A DNA stretch of 64,000 nt from Geomonas diazotrophica (GCF_018919385.1 NZ_JAHLMF010000016.1:44658-108657), one strand, 5' to 3'. Positions 36,375 through 45,210 are shown, counted from the stretch's first letter. The notes: generated from the letters alone by a model not told the origin. Numbers and translations: made by a program.

Positions 36375-37772
36375 ATGAGCGACTACCACGCCTTCGAGCA
36401 GGGAGGAGAGAACTACCTCTTCTTCAGCAGCTCCGCAAAGCTCTACCAGGTCAGCCCGCTGGCAGCCCGGCTGATCCGGGATTTGTTTCCGCTCGGGGGG
36501 GGAGAAGGCCCGCCCGCACCCGGCACCGCGCCGCCGCAGCCGCTTACTCCCGAGGAGGACGCGCTCTACGCCGAGCTGCTCGCCCTTTTCACACGCGAGC
36601 TGGCGGTCCCGCTCCCTGCCCCGCAGCAGCAGGACGATTCCTTTGCCGAAAACAGCTACCAGACCTTTTCCATCTATCTCGCCCAGACCTGCAACATGGC
36701 CTGCTGCTACTGCTGGAACCGCGGCGGGACGTTCGGGAAGCCGGGACACCTCATGGGGTGGAACACGGCCCGCCGTGCCACCGAGCTGATCGTGTCCCTG
36801 GTGGAACACTCAAGCGCCGAAAAGATCTTCATCAACTTCTACGGCGGCGAGCCGCTGCTCGATTTTCCGGTCCTGCAGCAGATCACCGGGGAGCTTTTGA
36901 AACACGAGGCGCGCCTGGGAAAAAACTTCTACCTGACCCTGGACACCAACGGCACCCTCCTGGAGGGGCAGGCCGCGCAGTTCCTGGCACGCTACTTCAC
37001 CCAGGTTGGGGTCAGTCTCGACGGGAGCCAGCGCATCCACGACCTGCAGCGTCCCGGGAAGTACGGCGAGGAAACCTGGCAGCAGATTGTCAACAACGTC
37101 AGGAGCTTCCCCAACCCGAAACTGCTCGGGATCAGGGCAACGCTCACCACGTTTTCCGACAGCTACCTGGAGACCTTCCGCCACCTCACCACCCTGGGGG
37201 TCGGCCGCATCCAGCTCGAGTACTGCCACGAACCGGGATACCGCCAAAACCCCATCTACGAGAAGCTGATCGTACCCCCAAAGCGGCAGCTGGACGAACT
37301 GCGTGAATTCGTGGATTACTACGTGGACTACATCGCCAGCTACAAGAGCACCCGCGACATCCCTTTCGTCTCGAACCTTCTGGACAGCATCAACAGGATC
37401 AGGCGCGCCAACCGCTTCACCCGCCCCTGCGGCGCGGGTACCAACACGCTCGCCATCAACAGCCGCGGCCAGGTCTTCCCCTGCATCGCCTTCGTGGAAC
37501 GGGCCGATTTCGCCATGGGGGAGACCGGACAGGGGACTTTATCCCTGCACCAGTCCCTGCAAGGGTTCGAGGTGGACAGCCAGCTCCCCTGCCATGAGTG
37601 CTGGCTGCGCTACGACTGCGCCGGCGGCTGCCATGCCACCCACTACGACATGACCGGGCAAGCCCGGCAGCCGCACCCCGAATACTGCCGGCACATGCAG
37701 GGTCGGGCGGAGGTCTACTTCTACGCGCTCACCCGGATCCTCACCAAATGCCCCTGGCACCTGGAACGGTGA
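36375..37772 (+). CDS. Radical SAM/SPASM peptide or protein maturase
   Basis: A 465-residue enzyme. Residues 1-85 look like a short recognition domain of the PqqD/RRE kind (YLFFSSSAKLYQVSPLAARLI). The SAM cluster motif is C106-x3-C110-x2-C113 in TCNMACCYCW, followed by F-Y-G-G-E-P-L-L. The C-terminal SPASM domain has a full auxiliary-cluster Cys set: 352, 370, 406, 409, 415, 419 and 438 (C-x2-C-x5-C-x3-C pattern). Such enzymes install thioether or C-C links in peptides. The two paralogous Cys proteins upstream are the obvious partners. Geobacter genomes encode a 'geopeptide' radical SAM family that this may belong to; I cannot confirm it here. Confidence 0.85.
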   Translation: MSDYHAFEQGGENYLFFSSSAKLYQVSPLAARLIRDLFPLGGGEGPPAPGTAPPQPLTPEEDALYAELLALFTRELAVPLPAPQQQDDSFAENSYQTFSIYLAQTCNMACCYCWNRGGTFGKPGHLMGWNTARRATELIVSLVEHSSAEKIFINFYGGEPLLDFPVLQQITGELLKHEARLGKNFYLTLDTNGTLLEGQAAQFLARYFTQVGVSLDGSQRIHDLQRPGKYGEETWQQIVNNVRSFPNPKLLGIRATLTTFSDSYLETFRHLTTLGVGRIQLEYCHEPGYRQNPIYEKLIVPPKRQLDELREFVDYYVDYIASYKSTRDIPFVSNLLDSINRIRRANRFTRPCGAGTNTLAINSRGQVFPCIAFVERADFAMGETGQGTLSLHQSLQGFEVDSQLPCHECWLRYDCAGGCHATHYDMTGQARQPHPEYCRHMQGRAEVYFYALTRILTKCPWHLER

Positions 37773-37784
37773 CCCGGGACCTTG

Positions 37785-38453
37785 TTAACGCCCGCCGGGC
37801 GTTACGTACCAGAAGATGGCCAGGAAGTGGAAGGCGCTCCCCACCAGCACGAAAACGTGCCAGATGGCGTGGTTGTAAGGAAGGCGGTCCCAGAGGTAGA
37901 AGAGGACGCCGAGGGTGTAGGCCGCGCCCCCTGCAAAGAGCAGCAGCAGCCCGTTCGGGGCGAGCGATGCGGCAAGCGGCTTGATGACGACCAGCACCAG
38001 CCAGCCAAGCCCCAGGTAGAGAATCGGCCCGAGGTAGGGGTGCCGGTGCGCGGTGTACAGCTTCATGAAGGCGCCCGCCGTCCCCAGTCCCCATACCGTG
38101 ATCAGCAGCCAGTATCCCCACGCCCCCCGCAGGGTCACCATGGCGAAGGGGGTGTAGGTTCCGGCGATCATGAAGTAGACGCAGGCATGATCCAGGATGC
38201 GGAACACGTAGCGCAGGCGCGGCCTTCTCACGCTGTGATAGATGGTCGAAACCGCGTAGAAGAGGAGCATGGCGCCTGCGTAGACCGATGCCGAGACGAT
38301 GCGCGCCATCTCGCCGATGCGGACAGCGAGGGCGATCAGGGCGGCCGCGGCGGCCGCGCTGAGCATGAGCCCCACGCCATGGGTCCAACGGTTGGCGAAC
38401 TCCTCCGCCTCGGTATAATGGAACAGCCGTTTGCTCAGATCGTCATCATCCAT
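37785..38453 (-). CDS. Hemolysin III/PAQR-family membrane protein
   Basis: A 222-residue protein (ATG 38453) with seven hydrophobic segments. Metal-site motifs of the PAQR/HlyIII family are present: E-E-F-A-N-R-W-T-H-G near residue 20, S-T-I-Y-H in the third region, L-D-H-A-C-V-Y in the fourth, and the final P-Y-N-H-A-I-W-H. These residues bind zinc in the membrane. Function in bacteria is poorly known, and real haemolytic activity is doubtful. It faces the radical SAM operon tail-to-tail and is divergent from the next gene. Confidence 0.85.
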   Translation of the reverse strand: MDDDDLSKRLFHYTEAEEFANRWTHGVGLMLSAAAAAALIALAVRIGEMARIVSASVYAGAMLLFYAVSTIYHSVRRPRLRYVFRILDHACVYFMIAGTYTPFAMVTLRGAWGYWLLITVWGLGTAGAFMKLYTAHRHPYLGPILYLGLGWLVLVVIKPLAASLAPNGLLLLFAGGAAYTLGVLFYLWDRLPYNHAIWHVFVLVGSAFHFLAIFWYVTPGGR

Positions 38454-38531
38454 GGTCGCCCCCAGACATTGGCACCGCTTAAGATACATCAACTTTCCCC
38501 TTCCCGCAATCGCCCTCCCCCCCCTTTCGGC

Positions 38532-38560
38532 TTGACAAGCCGTCCCTTCGATACGATCAT
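38532..38560 (+). promoter_or_regulatory. Weak candidate promoter for the Pta-N/DRTGG gene
   Basis: TTGACA, a 17-bp spacer and GATCAT, 47 bp before the TTG start at 38607. The -10 is poor. Confidence 0.35.
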
Positions 38561-38606
38561 GTGCATCTCGTTTACACTATGCCAATGTGATTCGCGGAGG
38601 GCAGCC

Positions 38607-39704
38607 TTGGCCAGGAAGATTTTCGTAGCGGCTTCGGGTCAGAACATCGGTAAGACGACCATCAGCGTTTCACTGCTGCACCTTGCCCAGAAGAAGTACG
38701 GGCGGGTCGGCTTCATGAAGCCGCTGGGGCCTAAACCCACCGTCCTGCGCGGCATCCCGGTGGACAAGGACGCCGCCCTCATGGCGCAGGTATTCGGCCT
38801 GTCCAAGGACCTGCGCTACATGTCGCCGGTGGTCGTCTACCCGGAAACCTCCCGGGAGGCCATCGACGGGAAGCTGAACCTCCCCGAGCTGGCCGACCGC
38901 ATCATGACCAGCTTCGCCGAACTCGAGAAGCACTGCGATTTCATCGTCATAGAGGGGTCCGGGCATCCCGGGGTCGGGACGGTGCTGCGCCTCTCCAACG
39001 CGCGGATCGCCAAGATGCTGGACGCACCGGTCCTGATGCTGAGCGGAGGAGGGGTGGGGAACGTCATCGACACCCTCGCCATGAACACGGCGCTGTTCAA
39101 GCTGGAAGGGGCCGACGTGCGCGGGGTCCTGGTGAACAAGCTCTTCACCGAGAAGCGTGACACCATGCTGGACTACCTTACCCGCGCCTTCGCGGATCAG
39201 CCCTTCTCGGTCCTGGGCGGCTTCGACTACAAGCCGGTGCTGGCGAACCCTTCCCTTGGGAGGGTGGCGCGTCTGCTCGACCTCCCCTTGTACGGCAACC
39301 GCCGCGAGGTGAAGCGCATCATCCATCATGTGCAGATAGGTGCTGCTTCCACCCAGCGGGTGACGGAGATGCTGAGCGATTCATCGCTCTTGCTGGTGAC
39401 CAGCAGCCGTGACGAGCTCTTGGTCACCATCGCCAACCTGTACCAGATGCCGGAATTCCACCCGCTCATCGCCGGGCTGATCATCTCTGGCCAGGCCCCG
39501 GTCAGCAACATCACCCAGCGCATCGTGGACCGCAGCAACATACCCTATTTCCGTACCAACCAGACCACCACCGATATCTACAAGATCATCACCGAGGACG
39601 TCTCCAAGCTGACCGCCAAGGACACCGAGAAACTGGACCTGATCCGGTCCCTGGCGGAGGAACGCCTCGATTTCGACGCCATCGACGAGCTGTTCGCGCA
39701 GTAG
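38607..39704 (+). CDS. Phosphotransacetylase N-terminal-like (BioD-type P-loop + DRTGG) protein
   Basis: TTG start at 38607, chosen because CGGAGG lies upstream and the product begins with the P-loop strand (MARKIFVAASGQNIGKTTIS). The long open frame before it is antisense to HlyIII. The 365 residues comprise a dethiobiotin-synthetase-like NTPase (about 1-215) and a DRTGG domain (about 225-340). This is the regulatory N-terminal half of long Pta enzymes without the catalytic half. A sensory role in acetyl-phosphate or CoA metabolism is plausible but unproven. Confidence 0.78.
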   Translation: MARKIFVAASGQNIGKTTISVSLLHLAQKKYGRVGFMKPLGPKPTVLRGIPVDKDAALMAQVFGLSKDLRYMSPVVVYPETSREAIDGKLNLPELADRIMTSFAELEKHCDFIVIEGSGHPGVGTVLRLSNARIAKMLDAPVLMLSGGGVGNVIDTLAMNTALFKLEGADVRGVLVNKLFTEKRDTMLDYLTRAFADQPFSVLGGFDYKPVLANPSLGRVARLLDLPLYGNRREVKRIIHHVQIGAASTQRVTEMLSDSSLLLVTSSRDELLVTIANLYQMPEFHPLIAGLIISGQAPVSNITQRIVDRSNIPYFRTNQTTTDIYKIITEDVSKLTAKDTEKLDLIRSLAEERLDFDAIDELFAQ

Positions 39705-39815
39705 CACGAGATGGCAAGGCGCGGTCTTTGGCCTGCGTGGCCGACTTCTCCCCCTCCCTTGACGGGAGGGGGTACCAGCGACGTCCTGCTGGATTTTTAA
39801 AGTTTCGGAAAAACT

Positions 39816-39844
39816 AAAAAGGCGGCCTCCGTAGGAGAGCCGCC
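39816..39844 (-). terminator. Rho-independent terminator of the second PpcA-type gene
   Basis: On the minus strand GGCGGCTCTCC / GGAGGCCGCC (one bulged base) with a TAC loop, followed by TTTTT. It lies 44 bp beyond the stop codon. Confidence 0.88.
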
Positions 39845-39887
39845 TGTGCCGTCCCTGGTGGAGAACGGCGTGTGCTGGTCGTGCCGA

Positions 39888-40160
39888 CTACTTCTTGTGG
39901 CAGTCAGCGCACTTGGTGGGGCCGGCACCCTTGTCGCTGTGGCACCCTTTGCAGGTCTTGTGCGCCCAGTCCTTGCCGAACCCTTCGATCTTGCCCGGTC
40001 CCTTCTCGTGGCAGACCTTACAGTCCTTCAACGCTTCCTGGTGTTTCTTGTGGTTGAAGGTCACGTTCCCGTTTTTGGCGGGCAGGGTGATGACGTCGGC
40101 GGCGAAGGCCGCTCCGGCACCGAAGACGACGAGGGCCGCTGCTACGAATACTTTTTTCAT
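39888..40160 (-). CDS. PpcA-family triheme cytochrome c7 (second copy)
   Basis: A 90-residue protein (ATG 40160, AAGGAGC upstream): signal peptide (AFA/ADV), then three CXXCH motifs (CKVCH, CKGCH, CADCH) and the VTFNHKKH distal-His segment. It is closely related to the copy at 34864-35148, with the block LPAKNGNVTF and the end C-x2-CHKK in common. It should act as a soluble periplasmic electron carrier. Own terminator downstream and own promoter region upstream, so it is monocistronic. Confidence 0.9.
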   Translation of the reverse strand: MKKVFVAAALVVFGAGAAFAADVITLPAKNGNVTFNHKKHQEALKDCKVCHEKGPGKIEGFGKDWAHKTCKGCHSDKGAGPTKCADCHKK

Positions 40161-40339
40161 GGTGTGCTCCTTTTCTTTTTGAGTTTTTTGCTGCCGAACT
40201 GTGGTAAAAATAGCATCTCGTCTCCCCCCCCGGTATCGACATCTATAGCAATACCACCCGATGTCGGGTCCAGTGGAGGCCATGTCGGGTCGTCCCGCTC
40301 CGGGAAGGATCCGTTTTTACCCTCGCGGAGAGCGTGGTA
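40161..40339. promoter_or_regulatory. Divergent promoter region with direct repeats
   Basis: Between the second PpcA gene and the HTH gene. ATGTCGGGTC occurs twice, 21 bp apart start to start (about 40261 and 40282), the first inside the palindrome CCGATGTCGG. These could be operator half-sites for the adjacent HTH protein. Confidence 0.35.
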
Positions 40340-41254
40340 ATGGTGGAAACCAACGACAAAAACGAAAAGGTCCCCCTCCCCAGCGTGGCCATCGACGGCA
40401 CCCGGATCAGGAACATACGGGAGACCAAGAAACTCACCCAGCTTTACGTGGCCAACGTGGTCGGAGTGACCACCGACACCATCTCGCGCTGGGAGAACAA
40501 CCGCTACCCCTCCATCAAGCGGGACAACGCCCAGAAGCTGGCCGACGCCCTCGAAGTGCCGCTCGAGGAGGTCCTGCGCCAGGAATCTTCCGAACCGGAG
40601 GAGGCTGAGCCGCAGCTTCCGCCTCCCGTTTCCAAAGGCGCCAGGATCGCGGTCTTTGCCGTCGTTGCTGCTGCCCTGGCCGGCCTGCTCCTGTTCTTCC
40701 TGTTGCGACAGCCTCCCCTTCCCCCCAGTGCCTCGCGATGGGTGCCGCGCTTCGCCGCTCCCGGGGAGGTTTTCCCGGTGCAGATCAAGGTGGCGCGTCA
40801 AGCCACCGCTCCCTTCGGCTTCATCCTCAGGGAAAAACTCCCGGCGGGCGCACGCCTGGTCAACTCGCTCCCCCCCGCCTCCTCGACCGACACCGAGCTT
40901 AAGTGGCTGGTCCCCAACGGCGGCACCCCCGTCACCCTCTCCTTCACCCTCCAGGTCCCGGCCGGTTTCAATCCCGGCAAGGACGCCGCGCTCAAGGGGG
41001 AGATCGTCATCCACAACATCGGCTCCTCGAACCGGACCGAAGCCGTCGGCGGCAACGGTTCGATCCACATAGGGTCTTACCACTGGGCCGACAGCAACGG
41101 GGACGGCCGTATCGACGACGACGAGATCATGCCCGCCTACTACATCTGCGAAGAGATGAAGGGACTGGGGCTGGATTGGAAGACCATCGAGGCGATCTGG
41201 AGCGGCAAGGGCTACCGCTGGGACGCCAAGCGCGGCTACACCGTTATGAAATAA
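40340..41254 (+). CDS. Membrane-anchored HTH regulator with periplasmic domain and EF-hand-like motif
   Basis: A 304-residue protein. Residues about 20-80 are a HTH_3/Cro-C1 domain (KKLTQLYVANVVGVTTDTISRWE). A Pro/Glu-rich linker follows, then one transmembrane helix at about 102-122. The outer part is a beta-sandwich-like domain resembling bacterial surface repeats (FGFILREKLPAGARLVNSL), with D-S-N-G-D-G-R-I-D-D-D-E at about 251, a textbook EF-hand/dockerin calcium loop. ATG 40340 is preferred to GTG 40334 because GGAG is too close to the latter. A cytoplasmic DNA-binding domain tied to an exported calcium-loop domain suggests transmembrane signalling; the target is not known. Confidence 0.75.
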   Translation: MVETNDKNEKVPLPSVAIDGTRIRNIRETKKLTQLYVANVVGVTTDTISRWENNRYPSIKRDNAQKLADALEVPLEEVLRQESSEPEEAEPQLPPPVSKGARIAVFAVVAAALAGLLLFFLLRQPPLPPSASRWVPRFAAPGEVFPVQIKVARQATAPFGFILREKLPAGARLVNSLPPASSTDTELKWLVPNGGTPVTLSFTLQVPAGFNPGKDAALKGEIVIHNIGSSNRTEAVGGNGSIHIGSYHWADSNGDGRIDDDEIMPAYYICEEMKGLGLDWKTIEAIWSGKGYRWDAKRGYTVMK

Positions 41255-41410
41255 GCAGTTTTTCCCGCCCCTCCTTAGAAAACGACCCTCCACCGATCAT
41301 TAGCTTTTTTTACTCGCCGCGATGCCTTTCGCCAGGCGCATGGTAAACTGTGTCCGTCGTACCGGCCCCTTCGGGAGCCTGCCTTATCAACCCAGGAGAG
41401 CGGAGGATTC

Positions 41411-41920
41411 ATGAAAGCATTGGTGTTAAGCGCGGACAATTTCGAGGATACCGAGCTGCTCGTTCCCCTTTACCGGCTGCGCGAGGCCGGGTACTCCGTG
41501 GTGGTCGCTTCCGCGAAAGCCGGCGCCATTCACGGCAAGCACGGCTACGAGGTCCCCGTAGACAAGCTGTTTACCGACATCAACCCGGCCGAGTACGCGG
41601 TCCTGGTGCTGCCGGGGGGGAAGGCGCCTGCCGCCATCCGGAACATGCCTGAGGTGCAGGAGATCGCCCGCGCCTTCATGTCCTCCGGCAAACCGGTTGC
41701 GGCCATCTGTCACGGCCCGCAGATCCTGATCTCCGCCGACCTGCTCAAGGGACGCAAGGCCACCTGCTACGATTCGGTCGCTCCGGAGCTGCGCGACGGC
41801 GGGGCACTGTACCAGGACATCGAGGTGCTGGTCGACGGCAACCTGATCACCTCGAGAAAGCCCGACGATCTCCCCGCGTTCTGCCGGGAGCTGACCAGGA
41901 TGCTCAAGGTGCACAGCTGA
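41411..41920 (+). CDS. DJ-1/PfpI-family protein
   Basis: A 169-residue class I glutamine-amidotransferase-fold protein. The nucleophile elbow is A-I-C100-H-G-P, with a conserved acidic residue (F-E-D) near the N-terminus, as in PfpI and YhbO. Members act as deglycases, chaperones or peptidases in stress responses, and the exact activity cannot be assigned. Ribosome site GCGGAGG. Downstream is a palindromic CCTC/GAGG repeat and a shared terminator. Confidence 0.87.
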   Translation: MKALVLSADNFEDTELLVPLYRLREAGYSVVVASAKAGAIHGKHGYEVPVDKLFTDINPAEYAVLVLPGGKAPAAIRNMPEVQEIARAFMSSGKPVAAICHGPQILISADLLKGRKATCYDSVAPELRDGGALYQDIEVLVDGNLITSRKPDDLPAFCRELTRMLKVHS

Positions 41921-42029
41921 GCCCACGTTCCGAAGGCCGGGTGAGGGTTCTGCCATAGTGGATTTCTTCCCTTTGGCAACGCCCTCACCCCAAACCTCTC
42001 CCAGGGGGGGAGAGGTGAAATTGACATAA

Positions 42030-42063
42030 AAAAAGGCGGCTCCCGATTGGGAGCCGCCTTTTT
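42030..42063. terminator. Bidirectional rho-independent terminator
   Basis: A perfect 15-bp stem from AAAAAGGCGGCTCCC to its complement with a GATT loop. It has T runs on both strands, serving dapL from the right and the PfpI gene from the left. Confidence 0.92.
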
Positions 42064-42082
42064 GTTGCCTGCGTTGCCGCTG

Positions 42083-43315
42083 TTATTTGAGGTTCTTCTT
42101 GATCCTCTCGACCGCTTCGATGACGTTGTCGCGGTTGCCGAAGGCGGAGAGGCGGAAGTATCCTTCGCCGGCGGGACCGAAGCCGCTGCCGGGGGTACCC
42201 ACCACGTTGCACTCGTTCAGGAGCTTGTCGAAGAAGTCCCAGGAGGAGAGCCCGTTCGGGGTCTTGAGCCAGATGTAGGGAGCGTTCACGCCGCCGTACA
42301 CGGTGAGACCGGCCTCGGCGAGTCCCTCGCGGATGATGCGGGCGTTCTCCATGTAGTAGTCGATGATCTCCTTGTTCTGCTTCCACCCCTCCTCGGAGTA
42401 GACCGCGGCGGCCGCTTTCTGCACCGGGTAGGAGGCGCCGTTGAACTTGGTGGTGGTGCGGCGCAGCCAGAGCTTGTTGAAGGAGTATTTCTCGCCGTTC
42501 TCGGTGGTTCCCATCACCTCTTCCGGCACGACCACGAGGCCGCAGCGCACGCCGGTGAAGCCGGCGGTCTTGGAGAAGGAGCGGAACTCGATGGCGCACT
42601 TCTTGGCCCCTTCCACCTCGTAGATCGAGTGCGGGATGCTCGGATCCGTGATGAAGGCCTCGTAGGCCGCGTCGTAGAAGATCACGGCATCGTTGGCCAG
42701 GGCGTAGTCAACCCACTTCTTAAGCTCCGCCTTGCTGGCCACGGTGCCGGTCGGGTTGTTGGGGAAGCAGAGGTAGATGATGTCGACCTTGCCGGTGGGA
42801 AGCGCGGGGATGAACCCGTTCTCCTCGGTGCAGGGAAGGTAGACGATCCCCTTGTAGTACCCCTTCTCGTCCGCCTCGCCGGTGCGGCCGATCATCACGT
42901 TGGTGTCGTTGTAGACCGGGTAGACCGGGTCGCCGATGGCGACGACGTTGTCCAGCGCGAAGATGTCCAGGATGTTGGCGCAATCGCACTTGGAGCCGTC
43001 GGAGATGAACATCTCCTCGGTCTTCAGGTCGACGCCGAGCCGCTTGTAGGACTTGTCGATGATGGCGTTGATCAGCCAGTCGTACCCCTGCTCCGGGCCG
43101 TAGCCGGCGAAGTTCTCGACGGTGGCCAGGTCGTCCACCGCTTCGTGGAACGCCTTGATGACGGCCGGGGCCAGGGGACGGGTCACGTCGCCGATCCCCA
43201 GGCGGATCACCTTGGCCTCCGGGTTGGCTGCGGCGAAGGCACGCACGCGGCGCCCGATCTCCGGGAAGAGATAGCCCGCTTTCAGTTTCAGGTAGTTATC
43301 GTTTATCTTTGCCAC
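42083..43315 (-). CDS. dapL: LL-diaminopimelate aminotransferase
   Basis: A 410-residue fold-type I PLP enzyme that converts tetrahydrodipicolinate directly to LL-diaminopimelate, bypassing the acyl steps. GTG start with GGAGG upstream ([23 protein letters not shown], the DapL N-terminus). The PLP lysine lies in [12 protein letters not shown], and the pocket motif C-F-P-N-N-P-T-G-T is present. It is the last gene of the lysA-dapA-dapB-dapL cluster. Use of DapL is characteristic of Geobacterales. Confidence 0.95.
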   Translation of the reverse strand: MAKINDNYLKLKAGYLFPEIGRRVRAFAAANPEAKVIRLGIGDVTRPLAPAVIKAFHEAVDDLATVENFAGYGPEQGYDWLINAIIDKSYKRLGVDLKTEEMFISDGSKCDCANILDIFALDNVVAIGDPVYPVYNDTNVMIGRTGEADEKGYYKGIVYLPCTEENGFIPALPTGKVDIIYLCFPNNPTGTVASKAELKKWVDYALANDAVIFYDAAYEAFITDPSIPHSIYEVEGAKKCAIEFRSFSKTAGFTGVRCGLVVVPEEVMGTTENGEKYSFNKLWLRRTTTKFNGASYPVQKAAAAVYSEEGWKQNKEIIDYYMENARIIREGLAEAGLTVYGGVNAPYIWLKTPNGLSSWDFFDKLLNECNVVGTPGSGFGPAGEGYFRLSAFGNRDNVIEAVERIKKNLK

Positions 43316-43365
43316 GTATTTCCTCCGAAATTAAACTCTACGGCGGCCGTTGTCCGCCTGATCTC

Positions 43366-44181
43366 TTATCTCAGCCCCAGCACGTCCTGCATGTCCCACA
43401 CGCCGGGCTTGGCGGTCACCACCCACTTGGCTGCGCGCACCGAGCCGCGGGAGAACATGTCCCGGGTATGGGCGCGGTGGGTGAGCTCGATGCGCTCGCC
43501 CATGCCGATGAAGTAGACGGTGTGCTCGCCGACGATGTCGCCGCCGCGCACGGTCTGCATGCCGATCTCGTCGTGGGTGCGCTCGCCGCAGATCCCCTCG
43601 CGGTGGTAGTTGGCGACCTTGTTGTAGTCGCGCCCGAGGGCGTCGGCCACCACCTCGCCCATCCGTACCGCGGTACCGGAGGGGGAATCCTTCTTCAGGC
43701 GGTGGTGCGCCTCGACGATCTCGACGTCGAAGTCCTCGCCCAGGATCTTGGCCACGTCGGCCAGGACCTTGAAGCAGACGTTGACGCCCACCGACATGTT
43801 GGGGGCGATGATGACCGGGATCTCGCGGGCAAGCTCCGCCGCCAGGGCGCGCTCCTCGGGGGTGAACCCGGTGGAGCCGATGACGATCGACTTCTTGTAA
43901 AGGGCGCAGACCTCGAGGTTTTTCAGGGATACCTTGGGAGCGGTGAAGTCGATCAGGACGTCGCACCCCTGTACCGTTGCGTTCAAATCGTCGCTGATAA
44001 GGACGCCGATGGCGCCCAGCCCAGCGTTGTAACCGGCATCCTGCCCCACCATCGGGTGGCCCGGGCGCTCCAGGGCGCCGGAGAGTTCCACACCCTCGGA
44101 CTCCTTGATGGCGGCGATGATGCGGCCGCCCATCCGTCCGGCTGCCCCGCAAACAGCTATTTTAACCATTGGTTTCTCCAT
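43366..44181 (-). CDS. dapB: 4-hydroxy-tetrahydrodipicolinate reductase
   Basis: A 271-residue enzyme. The N-terminal Rossmann motif is A-V-C-G-A-A-G-R-M-G-G, and the catalytic E-A-H-H-R-L-K-K-D-S-P-S-G-T-A block supplies the acid/base His and Lys. It reduces 4-hydroxy-tetrahydrodipicolinate with NAD(P)H. It lies between dapL (50-bp gap) and dapA, from which it is separated by about 155 bp of palindromic repeats. Confidence 0.96.
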   Translation of the reverse strand: MEKPMVKIAVCGAAGRMGGRIIAAIKESEGVELSGALERPGHPMVGQDAGYNAGLGAIGVLISDDLNATVQGCDVLIDFTAPKVSLKNLEVCALYKKSIVIGSTGFTPEERALAAELAREIPVIIAPNMSVGVNVCFKVLADVAKILGEDFDVEIVEAHHRLKKDSPSGTAVRMGEVVADALGRDYNKVANYHREGICGERTHDEIGMQTVRGGDIVGEHTVYFIGMGERIELTHRAHTRDMFSRGSVRAAKWVVTAKPGVWDMQDVLGLR

Positions 44182-44221
44182 TTTAATTAATAACGGGGCT
44201 CCCCCGCGAGGCGCCAGGGTT

Positions 44222-44243
44222 GGGGCGAATAATTATTCGCCCC
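44222..44243. repeat. REP-type palindrome, copy 1
   Basis: A perfect 22-bp palindrome with half-site GGGGCGAATAA, followed by TACA, in the dapB-dapA gap. Related copies are at 44281-44300 and 50271-50291. Confidence 0.75.
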
Positions 44244-44280
44244 TACACCCCCCATCTTTTTCGACACTACGATAACTGTA

Positions 44281-44300
44281 GGGGCGAATAACATTCGCCC
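44281..44300. repeat. REP-type palindrome, copy 2 (degenerate, opposite flank)
   Basis: GGGGCGAATAACATTCGCCC preceded by TGTA, the mirror image of the TACA that follows copy 1. The two copies in this gap are thus in inverted orientation, 38 bp apart, as in paired REP elements. Confidence 0.7.
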
Positions 44301-44337
44301 GCTTTGAAAGCCCCCCAGGTGAGAGGGACAGTCCTCG

Positions 44338-45210
44338 TTAGATAAGCTTGTATTCCTTCATGATGGCCACGAGCTTCGCCTTGTTGGCATCCATGAGCGG
44401 GGCCAGCGGCAGGCGCACCTCGTCGCTGCATTTGCCCATCAGGGCAACGGCGGCCTTGACCGGAACGGGGTTGCTCTCGATGAACATCGCGTTGGAGATC
44501 TTCAGGAGGTACAGATGCAGCCTCCTCGCCTCCTCCAGGTTCCCGGCGTTGAAGGCGTCGACCAGCGAGGAGACTTCCTTCGGCATGATGTTGGCGGTCA
44601 CGGAGATGACCCCCTTGCCACCCGCTGCCATGATGGGGAGGGTGATGAAGTCATCACCGGAGAGGACGTCGAGCTTGTCCCCGCAAAGCGCCAGCACCTC
44701 GGAAGCCTGCTGCAGCGAGCCGGTCGCCTCCTTGATGGCGACGATGTTCTTGTGCTCGGCCAGGCGCGCCACGGTCTCCGGCAACAGGTTCACGCCGGTG
44801 CGGCCCGGTACGTTGTACAGGATCTGGGGGAGCGCCACGGCATCGGCGACCGCCATGTAGTGACGGTAGAGACCTTCCTGGGAAGGCTTGTTGTAGTAAG
44901 GAGTTACCAGCAGTGCACCGTCTGCGCCCAGTTCCTTGGCGTGCCTGGTGATCTCGATGGCCTCGTGGGTCGAATTGGAACCGGTACCAGCGATGACCGG
45001 CACCCTCTTGTTGACCTGCTCAACCACGATCTGGATGACCCGGTCGTGCTCCTCGTAGCTGAGGGTGGAGGACTCACCGGTGGTGCCGCAGGGCACGATG
45101 GCGTCGGTGCCGTTCTCGATCTGGAACTCGACGAGTTCCCTCAGTTTTTCTTCGTCCACCGCGTGGTTGTTGAACGGGGTCACGATGGCAACGATACTTC
45201 CGTGAAACAT
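44338..45210 (-). CDS. dapA: 4-hydroxy-tetrahydrodipicolinate synthase
   Basis: A 290-residue TIM-barrel aldolase (MFHGSIVAIVTPF) that condenses pyruvate with aspartate semialdehyde. The Schiff-base Lys lies in I-V-A-I-K-E-A-T-G, the catalytic Tyr in L-Y-N-V-P-G-R-T-G, and G-T-T-G-E-S-S-T-L is present. A perfect AAGGAGGT ribosome site precedes the ATG. It is the second gene of the lysine/DAP cluster. Confidence 0.97.
   Translation of the reverse strand: MFHGSIVAIVTPFNNHAVDEEKLRELVEFQIENGTDAIVPCGTTGESSTLSYEEHDRVIQIVVEQVNKRVPVIAGTGSNSTHEAIEITRHAKELGADGALLVTPYYNKPSQEGLYRHYMAVADAVALPQILYNVPGRTGVNLLPETVARLAEHKNIVAIKEATGSLQQASEVLALCGDKLDVLSGDDFITLPIMAAGGKGVISVTANIMPKEVSSLVDAFNAGNLEEARRLHLYLLKISNAMFIESNPVPVKAAVALMGKCSDEVRLPLAPLMDANKAKLVAIMKEYKLI

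Noticed and set aside
37782..38606. Long N-terminal extension of the Pta-N/DRTGG protein
   Set aside because: It lies antisense to HlyIII, is low complexity, and the P-loop strand starts right after a TTG with CGGAGG upstream.
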